A stretch of 40,089 bases of DNA from positions 1-40,089 of the forward strand of contig CAZHTS010000042.1 in the NCBI GenBank assembly GCA_964535315.1, given 5' to 3'. The DNA is from CAZHTS01 sp964535315 (lineage in GTDB: Bacteria > Chloroflexota > Anaerolineae > Anaerolineales > Anaerolineaceae). A model generated the notes under the pieces. The model was given only the letters and a program-made list of their open reading frames with translations. It had not been told where the DNA came from and ran no database searches. Position 1 is the first letter of the stretch. Each line of letters begins with the position of its first letter. The translations under genes and the position numbers were made by a program. Shown here one piece after another: positions 16,710-24,242 of the stretch.

Positions 16710-17756
16710 ATGGACGCCCAACCCGCACTGATTTACGACCTGAACCTGGAAGAATTACGCGCCCTGCTGGTCAGTTGGGGCGAACCGGCCTACCGCGCCG
16801 GACAAATCTGGCAGGGGCTGTACCAGAAACTATGGCGCACCCCGGCCGAATTCACCAGCCTGCCGCACAGCCTGCGCCAGAAGCTGGCCTCCTCGCTGCG
16901 CTTCACCGCCCTGGTACCCGATCGCATCCTGCAATCCTCCGATGGGCAGACCGTCAAGACGCTCTATCGCCTGCCGGACGGCAAATCGATCGAAGCCGTC
17001 TTGATGCGCTACGATGAACGGCGCACCCTGTGCATCTCTTCGCAGGCCGGCTGCGCCCTGGGCTGCGTTTTTTGCGCCACCGGCCAGATGGGCTTCAAAC
17101 GCAACCTCAGCAGCGGCGAGATCGTCGCCCAGGTGTTGTATTACGCCCGCCTGCTGCAAGACGAGGGCGAAAAGGTCACCAACATCGTAGTGATGGGCAT
17201 GGGCGAACCCTTCCATAATTACGACAATACCCTGGCTGCCATCGACCGCTTGAACGATCCGCAGGGCTACAATTTTGGAGCGCGCCGTTTCACCATCTCA
17301 ACCGTCGGCATCGTGCCCATGATCGCACGATTTGCCGCCGAGAAGCGCCAGGTCAACCTGGCCATCAGTCTGCATGCTGCCGACGATACGCTGCGTTCCT
17401 CGCTGCTGCCCATCAATCGCAAATATCCGCTGCAAATGCTGTTGGCCGCCTGCCGCCAGTACGTCGAGGCTACCGGCCGTCGCCTGACCTTTGAGTGGGC
17501 GTTGATCTCCGATGTCAACGACAGCCCTGCCCACGCTCGCCAGCTGGCCGGCCTGCTGCGTGGTCTGCTCTGTCACGTCAATATCATCCCACTCAACCCT
17601 ACCCATCAGTATCCCGGCCAGGCTTCCACCCGCCAGCGCGCCGACGCCTTTCGCGCCGAGTTGGAAAAGGCCGGCATCCCCTGCACCGTGCGTACCCGGC
17701 GCGGCATCGACATCCAGGCCGGCTGCGGCCAGTTAGCCAGCGAAAGTGGAGTATAA
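16710..17756 (+). CDS. rlmN: 23S rRNA (adenine-C2)-methyltransferase RlmN
   Basis: 348 residues. This radical-SAM enzyme methylates C2 of A2503 in 23S rRNA and A37 in some tRNAs. The 4Fe-4S ligands are C115, C119 and C122 in GCALGCVFC. Other hallmarks are MGMGEPFHNYDN (SAM site), FTISTVGIVP and NLAISLHAADD. The C-terminal GIDIQAGCGQLA contains the methyl-carrying cysteine. Length and motif order match the family exactly. ATG 16710 follows the phosphatase stop by 4 bp. ftsY begins 9 bp after its stop. Confidence 0.95.
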   Translation: MDAQPALIYDLNLEELRALLVSWGEPAYRAGQIWQGLYQKLWRTPAEFTSLPHSLRQKLASSLRFTALVPDRILQSSDGQTVKTLYRLPDGKSIEAVLMRYDERRTLCISSQAGCALGCVFCATGQMGFKRNLSSGEIVAQVLYYARLLQDEGEKVTNIVVMGMGEPFHNYDNTLAAIDRLNDPQGYNFGARRFTISTVGIVPMIARFAAEKRQVNLAISLHAADDTLRSSLLPINRKYPLQMLLAACRQYVEATGRRLTFEWALISDVNDSPAHARQLAGLLRGLLCHVNIIPLNPTHQYPGQASTRQRADAFRAELEKAGIPCTVRTRRGIDIQAGCGQLASESGV

Positions 17757-17757
17757 T
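17752..17757 (+). promoter_or_regulatory. TATAAT immediately before ftsY
   Basis: A perfect TATAAT overlaps the rlmN stop codon and ends 8 bp before the ftsY ATG, which has no ribosome site at normal distance. If used, it would give an almost leaderless ftsY message. No good -35 is seen, so it may be chance. Confidence 0.3.
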
Positions 17758-17765
17758 TCGCCCCT

Positions 17766-18680
17766 ATGGCAGACTTTTTGAACAAATGGAAAGAAGGGCT
17801 GGAGCGCACCCGCAAGGTAGCTTTCGGCCGGATCGCAACCCTGTTTGGCGCCACGCAGATCAACGACGACACCTGGGACGAACTCGAATCGATCCTCATC
17901 CAGGCCGATCTGGGCGTCGAGACCACCACCGCCATCATTGCCGCCCTGCGCAAGACGGTCGCGCAGGAAGGGTACACCCGTTCCGAACAACTTCAGGCCT
18001 GTCTGCGCAGCGAACTGATCAACCGCATCGACCCGCCCCCGGCCATCGAACTGAATGGCTACAACCCGGCGGTCGTGCTGCTGGTCGGCGTCAACGGCTC
18101 GGGCAAAACCACCACTGCCGCCAAACTGGGCAAACAGCTCACCGGGCAGGGCAAACGCGTCCTGCTGGCTGCCGCCGATACTTTTCGCGCCGCTGCCGTC
18201 GACCAGTTGGAAGTGTGGGGCGAACGCCTGGGCCTGCCGGTGGTTTCCGGTCAGACCGGCGGCGATCCCGGCGCCGTGGCGTTTGACGCCGTTCAGGCCG
18301 CCATCGCCCGCAAGATGGACATCGTACTCATCGATACCGCCGGCCGCTTGCAGACTCGCTACAACCTGATGGAAGAACTAAAAAAGGTCCACCGCGTCGT
18401 CGGCAAGGCCATGCCCGGCGCACCGCACGCCGTCTGGCTCGTGTTAGACGCCAACACCGGCCAGAACGCCCTGCTCCAGGCGCGCGCCTTCAAAGATGCC
18501 GTCCAGGTTAACGGCATCATCCTCGCCAAACTGGATTCGTCCGCCCGCGGCGGGATGGCCTTCGCCATTCAAAAGGAGCTCGGCCTGCCCATCCTGTACG
18601 CCGGATTGGGCGAAAGGCCCGAAGACCTGCAGCGCTTCGACCGCGAAGCCTTCGTCGATGGTATCCTCGGCCAGAAATAA
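17766..18680 (+). CDS. ftsY: Signal recognition particle receptor FtsY
   Basis: 304 residues, the membrane-associated GTPase that docks SRP-ribosome complexes at the translocon. The helical N domain covers residues 1-95. The GTPase G domain has P-loop GVNGSGKTTT (108-117), ADTFRAAAVDQL (G2 region, 137-148), DTAGR (190-194), a segment resembling the family's TKLD block (ILAKLDSSARGG) and GLGERPEDL near the end. The acidic A domain of E. coli FtsY is absent, as in many other phyla. The ATG at 17766 has no close ribosome site. prfB follows 44 bp downstream. Confidence 0.93.
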   Translation: MADFLNKWKEGLERTRKVAFGRIATLFGATQINDDTWDELESILIQADLGVETTTAIIAALRKTVAQEGYTRSEQLQACLRSELINRIDPPPAIELNGYNPAVVLLVGVNGSGKTTTAAKLGKQLTGQGKRVLLAAADTFRAAAVDQLEVWGERLGLPVVSGQTGGDPGAVAFDAVQAAIARKMDIVLIDTAGRLQTRYNLMEELKKVHRVVGKAMPGAPHAVWLVLDANTGQNALLQARAFKDAVQVNGIILAKLDSSARGGMAFAIQKELGLPILYAGLGERPEDLQRFDREAFVDGILGQK

Positions 18681-18724
18681 CCCGGCCGTATCCGCACCCA
18701 GACTTATTTTCGGAGGAATTCCCC

Positions 18725-19814
18725 ATGCAAGACCTGCTCGACCGTTTGCAGCCCAGCGCGCAAACCATCCAGACCCTACTGGTGCGTCTTTGACTTACCC
18801 AAACGGGTGCTTGAATTAGAAAAACTCGAAAAGAAATCCGAAGATCCCGCCCTGTGGAACGATCCCGATCAGGCGCGCGAATTGATGAAGAAGCTCTCGG
18901 ATCTGCGCGATGAGGTGCTGGGCTGGCAATCGCTGGAGCAGCGCATTCGCGACGCCCGGGAACTGGCCGAATTGGGCGACGAAAGCCTGCGCCCCGAACT
19001 GGAACCGGAAGTCACGGCCATCGAGGTCGAAATTCGCCAGCGCGAGCTGGACACACTGCTTTCCGGTATATACGACCGCGGCAACGCTCTGCTCTCGATC
19101 AACGCCGGCGCCGGCGGCACCGACTCGCAGGACTGGGCCGCCATGCTCGAGCGCATGTACCTGCGCTGGTGCGAGCGGCGCGGTTTTTCCGCCGAAATCC
19201 TCGATCTGACCGAAGGTGAAGAAGCCGGGATCAAGAGCGTCACCATCGCCGTCAACGGCCGTTACGCCTACGGCTACCTGCGCCCGGAAAAAGGAGTTCA
19301 TCGCCTGGTGCGCCTCTCGCCCTTTGACGCCGCCCATCGCCGCCACACCTCCTTTGCCCAGGTTGAAGTGCTGCCCGAAGCCGCCGCCGAAGACCCCGCC
19401 GTACAGATCAACCCCGAAGATTTGCGCATCGACATCTTCCGCTCCTCAGGCGCCGGCGGGCAGAACGTGCAAAAGAACTCGACCGCCATCCGCATCACCC
19501 ACATCCCCACCGGCATCGTCGTTGCCTGCCAGAACGAGCGTTCACAGCTACAAAACCGCGAGAACGCCCTGCGCGTGTTACGCTCGCGCCTGTTGGAGAT
19601 CTCGCGCCAGGAACAGGAAAAACAACTGGCCGATCTGCGCGGCGAATACACTAAAGCCGAATGGGGTAGCCAGATTCGTTCGTATGTGCTGCATCCCTAC
19701 CAGATGGTCAAGGATCATCGCACCGAGCACGAGGTAGGCAACACCCAGGCCGTCCTGGATGGGGACATCGACAGCTTTATCGAAGCCTACCTGCGCGCCC
19801 CGGCCGCCGGATAG
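18725..19814 (+). CDS. prfB: Peptide chain release factor 2 (programmed +1 frameshift)
   Basis: 362 residues after frameshifting. It recognises UGA and UAA stop codons. Translation starts at ATG 18725 (GGAGG at 18712-18716) and reads 22 codons to CTT followed by an in-frame TGA at 18791-18793. A +1 shift, skipping 18791, continues as GAC-TTA-CCC and gives FDLP-like family sequence (LDLPKRVLELEKL), then runs to 19814. Family marks are the SPF anticodon-like tripeptide in VRLSPFDAAHRR and the catalytic GGQ in SGAGGQNVQKN. The downstream piece alone starts only at an internal TTG, which would miss the conserved N-terminal helix. The feature spans both frames. Confidence 0.95.
18783..18794 (+). 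promoter_or_regulatory. prfB programmed frameshift site
   Basis: The slippery CTT-TGA-C (18788-18794) is the conserved recoding signal by which release factor 2 controls its own synthesis. In E. coli an AGGGGG stimulator lies 3 bases upstream. Here only a GGTG-like stretch (about 18781-18784) sits at that distance, which pairs weakly with the 16S tail. Confidence 0.85.
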
Positions 19815-19830
19815 ACCAGAGTGATTTGCC

Positions 19831-20853
19831 ATGCGCGTTGCAGAACGCCCCGCCTGGCAAATCGCTTATCTGACCCTGTTGCTGTGCATCTGCCTGGTGG
19901 CGGCGCTTTTTATGGCCGCCGCCGGGCGAGAAATGCTGCCGGCGCCCCGTCCACGCCCGACACGCCACCTGACCCCCACGCGCACGCCGCCGGCCACGCT
20001 CGCCCCGCTGGTTGCCAGACTGGCCGTCTCCCCCACCCCGGCGCCCAGTCTCACCCCGAGCCAGCCGCCGCCCAGCCCCACAATACGCCCCACTTCCAGC
20101 CCCAGGCCGTTACCCAGCGCCACAAAATACGTCTTCCCCAGCTTTACCCCCCGGCTCTACAGCCGCCAGATCATCGGCTACTCTCACGAACAACGCCCGC
20201 TGGAAGTCAGGCAGTTTGGCAAGGGCCCCACGGCGCGCATGCTCGTGGCCGGCATCCACGGCGGCAGCGAGTGGAATACGGTCGCCCTGGCAGATGAACT
20301 GATCGCCTATCTGAAACAAAACCCGGCAGCCGTTCCCCCCGACCGGACGCTCTACATCCTGCGCAACCTCAACCCCGATGGTTACGCCCGCGCGCGCGGC
20401 GTCGAAGGGCACAACAACGCCCACGGCGTAGACCTCAACCGCAACTGGAATGCCCTCTGGCAGGCAGATTGGCCGCGCGATGGCTGCTGGGCCTACCCCG
20501 TCAGCGCCGGCCCACACCCCAACTCAGAACCCGAAACCCAGGCGCTGGCCGCTTTTCTGCAAAAGCAAAAGATCGACGCCCTGATCAACTATCACAGCGC
20601 CGCTCTGGGCATCTTTCCCGGCGGCCAGCCGCCCGACCCGGCTTCACTCAGCCTGGCACAGACGCTGGCCGCCGTCAGTTCGTATCCTTACCCGCCCATC
20701 GACACCGGCTGCAAATATACCGGCCAGATGGTCGATTGGGCTTCCCTCCACGGCATCGCCGCCGTCGACCTCGAATTGAGCAACCACCGCGACACCGATT
20801 TCGCCATCAACCTGGGCCTGCTGCAAGCCCTGCTCGCCTGGAACAGGCCGTGA
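19831..20853 (+). CDS. M14-family zinc carboxypeptidase, membrane-anchored
   Basis: 340 residues. A hydrophobic anchor lies at residues 10-32, then a long Pro/Thr/Ser-rich linker (38-100), then a carboxypeptidase domain. Zinc ligands are H143 and E147 in GIHGGSEW and H255 in NYHSA. NLNPDGY and GVDLNRNW (substrate carboxylate-binding R204) are present, and the catalytic glutamate is E315 in VDLELSN. The combination matches the M14 subgroup that trims cell-wall peptides (gamma-D-Glu-diaminopimelate type), though the substrate is not shown by sequence. It probably faces outside the membrane. The start codon is ATG 19831, 16 bp after prfB. It converges with tex with only 3 bp between stop codons. 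Confidence 0.85.
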   Translation: MRVAERPAWQIAYLTLLLCICLVAALFMAAAGREMLPAPRPRPTRHLTPTRTPPATLAPLVARLAVSPTPAPSLTPSQPPPSPTIRPTSSPRPLPSATKYVFPSFTPRLYSRQIIGYSHEQRPLEVRQFGKGPTARMLVAGIHGGSEWNTVALADELIAYLKQNPAAVPPDRTLYILRNLNPDGYARARGVEGHNNAHGVDLNRNWNALWQADWPRDGCWAYPVSAGPHPNSEPETQALAAFLQKQKIDALINYHSAALGIFPGGQPPDPASLSLAQTLAAVSSYPYPPIDTGCKYTGQMVDWASLHGIAAVDLELSNHRDTDFAINLGLLQALLAWNRP

Positions 20854-20856
20854 CCG

Positions 20857-22992
20857 TCAGTCTGCGTCCGGCCAGGCCAGGCCAATCCGGCCGCGTTCTG
20901 CCTCAACCTTGAGGATGCTCACCGGCAGCACGTCGCCAACCTTGAGCGCCACACCGTGCGGGATCTGGCTGCGATGCAGCAGCCCATCTTGCTTGACGCC
21001 GATATCGATGAACGCCCCAAAATCGACCACGTTGCGCACCGTACCGTTCAGGATCATCCCCGTCACCAGATCATTCATCGAAAGCACGTCGCTGCGCAGA
21101 ATCGGGGCAGGCAGGTCCTGGCGCGGGTCGCGCCCCGGGCGCAGCAGCTGCTCCAGGATGTCCTTCAAGGTTGGCACGCCCGCCCCCAACTCGGCAGCCA
21201 GCTTTTCAACCGCCTTCTCCTGCTGCAAGGGCTCGAGCACGCCGCGCTTCTCTTCGATGCTGGCCTCCAGGCGGATGCCGGTCTTCTTGATCACCTCTTT
21301 GGCGATGGTGTAGCTTTCCGGATGAATGGCGCTGGCGTCCAGCGGCTCACTGCCGCCGCGAATGCGCAGGAAACCGGCCGCCTGTTCAAAGGCCTTGGGC
21401 CCCAGACCGCTCACCTTGCGCAGACTGGCCCGGTCGCCAAAGGGCCCGTTGGCGTCCCGGTAGGCAACGATGCTCTCGGCCAGCTTGGGGCCAATACCAG
21501 AAACGTAGGTCAACAGCGCCGGCGAGGCGGTGTTAACGTCCACCCCCACCTGATTGACCACGCTTTCCACCACCCCTTGCAGCGTGTTCGCCAGTTGGGT
21601 CTGATCCACGTCATGCTGGTACAATCCCACGCCAATCGACTTGGGATCGATCTTGACCAGTTCGGCCAACGGATCCTGGACCCGCCGGGCAATCGAGACC
21701 GCCCCACGCAGGCTGACGTCCAGATCGGGCATCTCGGCCCGCGCCAGCGGGCTGGCGCTGTACACGCTCGCCCCGGCCTCGTTGGTGATCAGGTATTGCA
21801 CCCCCGGCGTCTTGCGGATCAACTCGGCGGCCAGCTGCTCGGTCTCGCGCGAGGCCGTGCCGTTGCCGATCGAGATCAGGGTCACCTTGTGTTTCTCCAC
21901 CCAGCGCTTTAACGCCTCCAGGGCGGCGTTCCAGGCGCGCTGCGGTTCGTGCGGATAGATCACCCCGGTCTCCAGCACCTTACCGGTCGGGTCGACAATC
22001 GCCACCTTGCAGCCGGTACGGAAGCCGGGGTCAAGCCCCAGCACCGTCTGCCCGGCCAGCGGCGGCTGTGAAAGCAGGGCGCGCAGGTTGGCGGCAAACA
22101 CGTTGATGGCGTGCATCTCGGCCTGCTCGCTCAACTCGCGGCGCACGTCGCGCTCGATGGCCGGCAGCAGCAGGCGTTCGGCCGCATCCTGGCTGGCCTC
22201 TTCCAACTGCGCCGCAAACGGCGAACGCAGATTCTGGCGGAACTGGTCGGTGACCGCGTCCTGCCAGTCACGCTCCTGCACCTCCACCTTGATCTTCAGC
22301 ACTTTTTCTTTCTCGCCGCGGTTGAGCGCCAGTACCTGGTGCGGGCGCATCTGTCCGACCTTGCCCTCAAATTCGTAATACGTCTCGTACACCCGGCGGG
22401 CATCCTCACCGTCGGCGTCCCGGCTGACCGCCAGCATGCCCCATTTGAGCGCCCGCTGGCGCGTCACCCGGCGTACCTCGGGGTGATCGCTGATCGTTTC
22501 GGCCACAATGTCGCGCGCCCCACTCAAAGCATCCTCTACGCTCGTCACCGCCTCATTCAGATACGGCTGCGCCAGTTCTTCAATCGGCTGCTTGCTGGCG
22601 GCCTGGGTCAGGATCAAATCGGCCAGTCCTTGCAACCCCTTCTCGCGGGCAATGCTGGCGCGCGTGCGGCGCTTGGGCTTGTACGGCTGGTACAGGTCTT
22701 CCAGGGCGGTGCGCGTCTCGGCCGCCAGAATCTGCTCGCGCAGTTCGGGGGTCATCTTACCCTGCTGCTCGATGGAAGCCAGCACGGTCTCGCGGCGCTC
22801 GTCCAGGGTGCGCAGATCTTTGATCATCTCATCCAGCTGGCGAATTTGCTCCTCGTCCAGATCACCGGTAACTTCTTTACGGTAACGCGCAATAAACGGC
22901 AGGGTATTGCCTTCGTCCAGCAGCGCCACGGTAGCCGTGACCTGCTTGACGGTGATGTTAAGGTGTTGGGCAATGCGTTGGTCGTGTGTCAT
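20857..22992 (-). CDS. tex: Tex-family RNA-binding transcription accessory protein
   Basis: 711 residues. Domain order is an N-terminal helical part (MTHDQRIAQHLNITVKQV), a YqgF-like RNase-H-fold domain with GLDPGFRTGCKVAIVDP, helix-hairpin-helix repeats (TYVSGIGPKLAESIVAYR and VSGLGPKAFEQAAGFLRI) and a C-terminal S1 RNA-binding domain (VRNVVDFGAFIDIGVKQDG). All are hallmarks of Tex. It acts on RNA polymerase and RNA in the cytoplasm, and its precise role is debated. ATG 22992 was chosen since the known family starts there; the frame is open for 26 more codons through a terminator. It lies downstream of pfkA on the same strand but behind that terminator. Confidence 0.93.
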   Translation of the reverse strand: MTHDQRIAQHLNITVKQVTATVALLDEGNTLPFIARYRKEVTGDLDEEQIRQLDEMIKDLRTLDERRETVLASIEQQGKMTPELREQILAAETRTALEDLYQPYKPKRRTRASIAREKGLQGLADLILTQAASKQPIEELAQPYLNEAVTSVEDALSGARDIVAETISDHPEVRRVTRQRALKWGMLAVSRDADGEDARRVYETYYEFEGKVGQMRPHQVLALNRGEKEKVLKIKVEVQERDWQDAVTDQFRQNLRSPFAAQLEEASQDAAERLLLPAIERDVRRELSEQAEMHAINVFAANLRALLSQPPLAGQTVLGLDPGFRTGCKVAIVDPTGKVLETGVIYPHEPQRAWNAALEALKRWVEKHKVTLISIGNGTASRETEQLAAELIRKTPGVQYLITNEAGASVYSASPLARAEMPDLDVSLRGAVSIARRVQDPLAELVKIDPKSIGVGLYQHDVDQTQLANTLQGVVESVVNQVGVDVNTASPALLTYVSGIGPKLAESIVAYRDANGPFGDRASLRKVSGLGPKAFEQAAGFLRIRGGSEPLDASAIHPESYTIAKEVIKKTGIRLEASIEEKRGVLEPLQQEKAVEKLAAELGAGVPTLKDILEQLLRPGRDPRQDLPAPILRSDVLSMNDLVTGMILNGTVRNVVDFGAFIDIGVKQDGLLHRSQIPHGVALKVGDVLPVSILKVEAERGRIGLAWPDAD

Positions 22993-23022
22993 AACATCCA
23001 ATCCAGATAACAGGCATAAAAT

Positions 23023-23060
23023 CCCCTTCCTTTCCCCGCTCAACGAGAAAAAGGAAGGGG
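23023..23060 (-). terminator. Terminator of pfkA (minus strand)
   Basis: An 11-bp stem (23023-23033 with 23050-23060) with a 16-base loop. On the minus strand the stem is followed by ATTTTAT. It lies 23 bp after the pfkA stop and just upstream of tex. Confidence 0.75.
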
Positions 23061-23082
23061 AGCAATCCACAAAAATTGAAGG

Positions 23083-24051
23083 TCAGTCGAGGATATCGGC
23101 CAGTTCAAACAGGCGCAGGTCGATTTCCTTCTTCTTCGCCACCGCTTCCACCAGCGGCACCGTGGTTACTTCGCTGCGGTTCAGCCCGACCAGCACCCCC
23201 GTTTCACCGCGTGCCATGGCTTCCACCGCCCCGGCGCCCAGCCGGCTGGCGAGAATGCGGTCAAAGGCGCTCGGCGTGCCGCCGCGCTGGATATGTCCCA
23301 GGATCGAGACGCGCAGATCGAAGCCCAGGCGTTCCTTGTGCTGTTCAAAGTATTGAGACAGGCGTTCGGCGTTGTAATCGGCCCCTTCGGCCACCACGAT
23401 GATGGCGTGCGCCTTGCCCTTGTTGTACGATTCGTTCAACTTCTCGGCCACCACTTCCGGATCGACCTTGACCTCGGGCAGCAGCACCATCTCCGCCCCG
23501 CCGGCGATGGCCGACATGAGCGCCAGGTAACCGCAGTTGCGCCCCATCACCTCGATCAAGAACGCCCGCTGGTGCGAAGAAGCAGTGATCTTGAGCCGGT
23601 CGATGGCTTCCAGGGCAATGTTGAGCGCCGTATCCACGCCGATCGTCATTTCCGAGCCGTACAGATCGTTGTCGATGGTAGAAGCAACACCCACCACCGG
23701 GAACCCCAGGCGGTGCAGCGCCGCCGAGCCGGTCTGCGAGCCATTGCCGCCGATCACCACCAGGCCGTCGATGCCGCTTTCGTTCAACACCCGCAGCGCC
23801 TTACGCTGGCCGATCTCGGTTTTGAATTCCGGGCAACGGGCGCTGCCCAGGATCGTGCCGCCGCGCTGGATGATACCGCCCACATCGCGCGCCCCCAACG
23901 GTTTCAAACGCCCGTTGATGAGACCCTCGTATCCGCCATACACCCCGTGCACTTCCCAGCCTTTGCTGACGCCATTGCGCACCACGGCGCGAATGGCAGC
24001 GTTCATGCCAGGAGCGTCCCCACCACTGGTCAAAACAGCAATCCGTTTCAT
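23083..24051 (-). CDS. pfkA: 6-phosphofructokinase
   Basis: 322 residues, the length of classic bacterial PfkA. It phosphorylates fructose 6-phosphate to the 1,6-bisphosphate in glycolysis. Motifs are GGDAPGMN (residues 10-17, phosphate donor loop), GGNGSQTG at 101-108 and STIDNDLYGS with catalytic D127. Further blocks are EVMGRNCGYLAL (substrate binding) and LGHIQRGGTPSAFDRI. The glycine at 104 points to ATP rather than pyrophosphate as donor. Position 103 is Asn where the E. coli enzyme has Asp, a variation to note. ATG at 24051 has AAGGAG (complement of 24058-24063) six bases upstream. Confidence 0.92.
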   Translation of the reverse strand: MKRIAVLTSGGDAPGMNAAIRAVVRNGVSKGWEVHGVYGGYEGLINGRLKPLGARDVGGIIQRGGTILGSARCPEFKTEIGQRKALRVLNESGIDGLVVIGGNGSQTGSAALHRLGFPVVGVASTIDNDLYGSEMTIGVDTALNIALEAIDRLKITASSHQRAFLIEVMGRNCGYLALMSAIAGGAEMVLLPEVKVDPEVVAEKLNESYNKGKAHAIIVVAEGADYNAERLSQYFEQHKERLGFDLRVSILGHIQRGGTPSAFDRILASRLGAGAVEAMARGETGVLVGLNRSEVTTVPLVEAVAKKKEIDLRLFELADILD

Positions 24052-24143
24052 ACAACACTCCTTTGGACCCTTCAATCGAATGAAAAAAGACGCCCTGATT
24101 TTATCACGGATGTCTCAGACGCGTGGAGAGAAGAGACCGGCTT

Positions 24144-24163
24144 GAGGTGAGCAAATTCACCTC
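24144..24163. repeat. 7-bp inverted repeat beside the -35 box
   Basis: GAGGTGA (24144-24150) and TCACCTC (24157-24163) form a dyad with a 6-base centre. It ends one base before the -35 box of the yhgE promoter and sits between pfkA and yhgE. It could be a second operator; this is inference. Confidence 0.4.
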
Positions 24164-24192
24164 TTGACGGATAAAAACAATCGATATATACT
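24164..24192 (+). promoter_or_regulatory. Promoter of the yhgE-tetR operon
   Basis: -35 TTGACG (24164-24169) and -10 TATACT (24187-24192) are 17 bp apart, the ideal spacing. The -10 box lies inside the first operator palindrome, so bound repressor would block RNA polymerase. Transcription would start near 24199. Confidence 0.8.
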
Positions 24193-24228
24193 GACCAGTC
24201 AGTATCAATACTGACTGGTCAGTATATA
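24185..24228. promoter_or_regulatory. Double palindromic TetR-type operator
   Basis: Two copies of an ACTGACCAGTCAGT-type palindrome occupy 24188-24205 and 24208-24225, 20 bp centre to centre. The whole 44 bp is itself a perfect inverted repeat with 21-bp arms around a 2-base centre. Each copy is a typical TetR-family dimer site, so two dimers could bind on one face of the helix. The only TetR gene nearby is the second gene of the operon it precedes, which supports self-regulation. It overlaps the promoter -10 box. Confidence 0.85.
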
Positions 24229-24242
24229 ATTGGAGGTTGACG

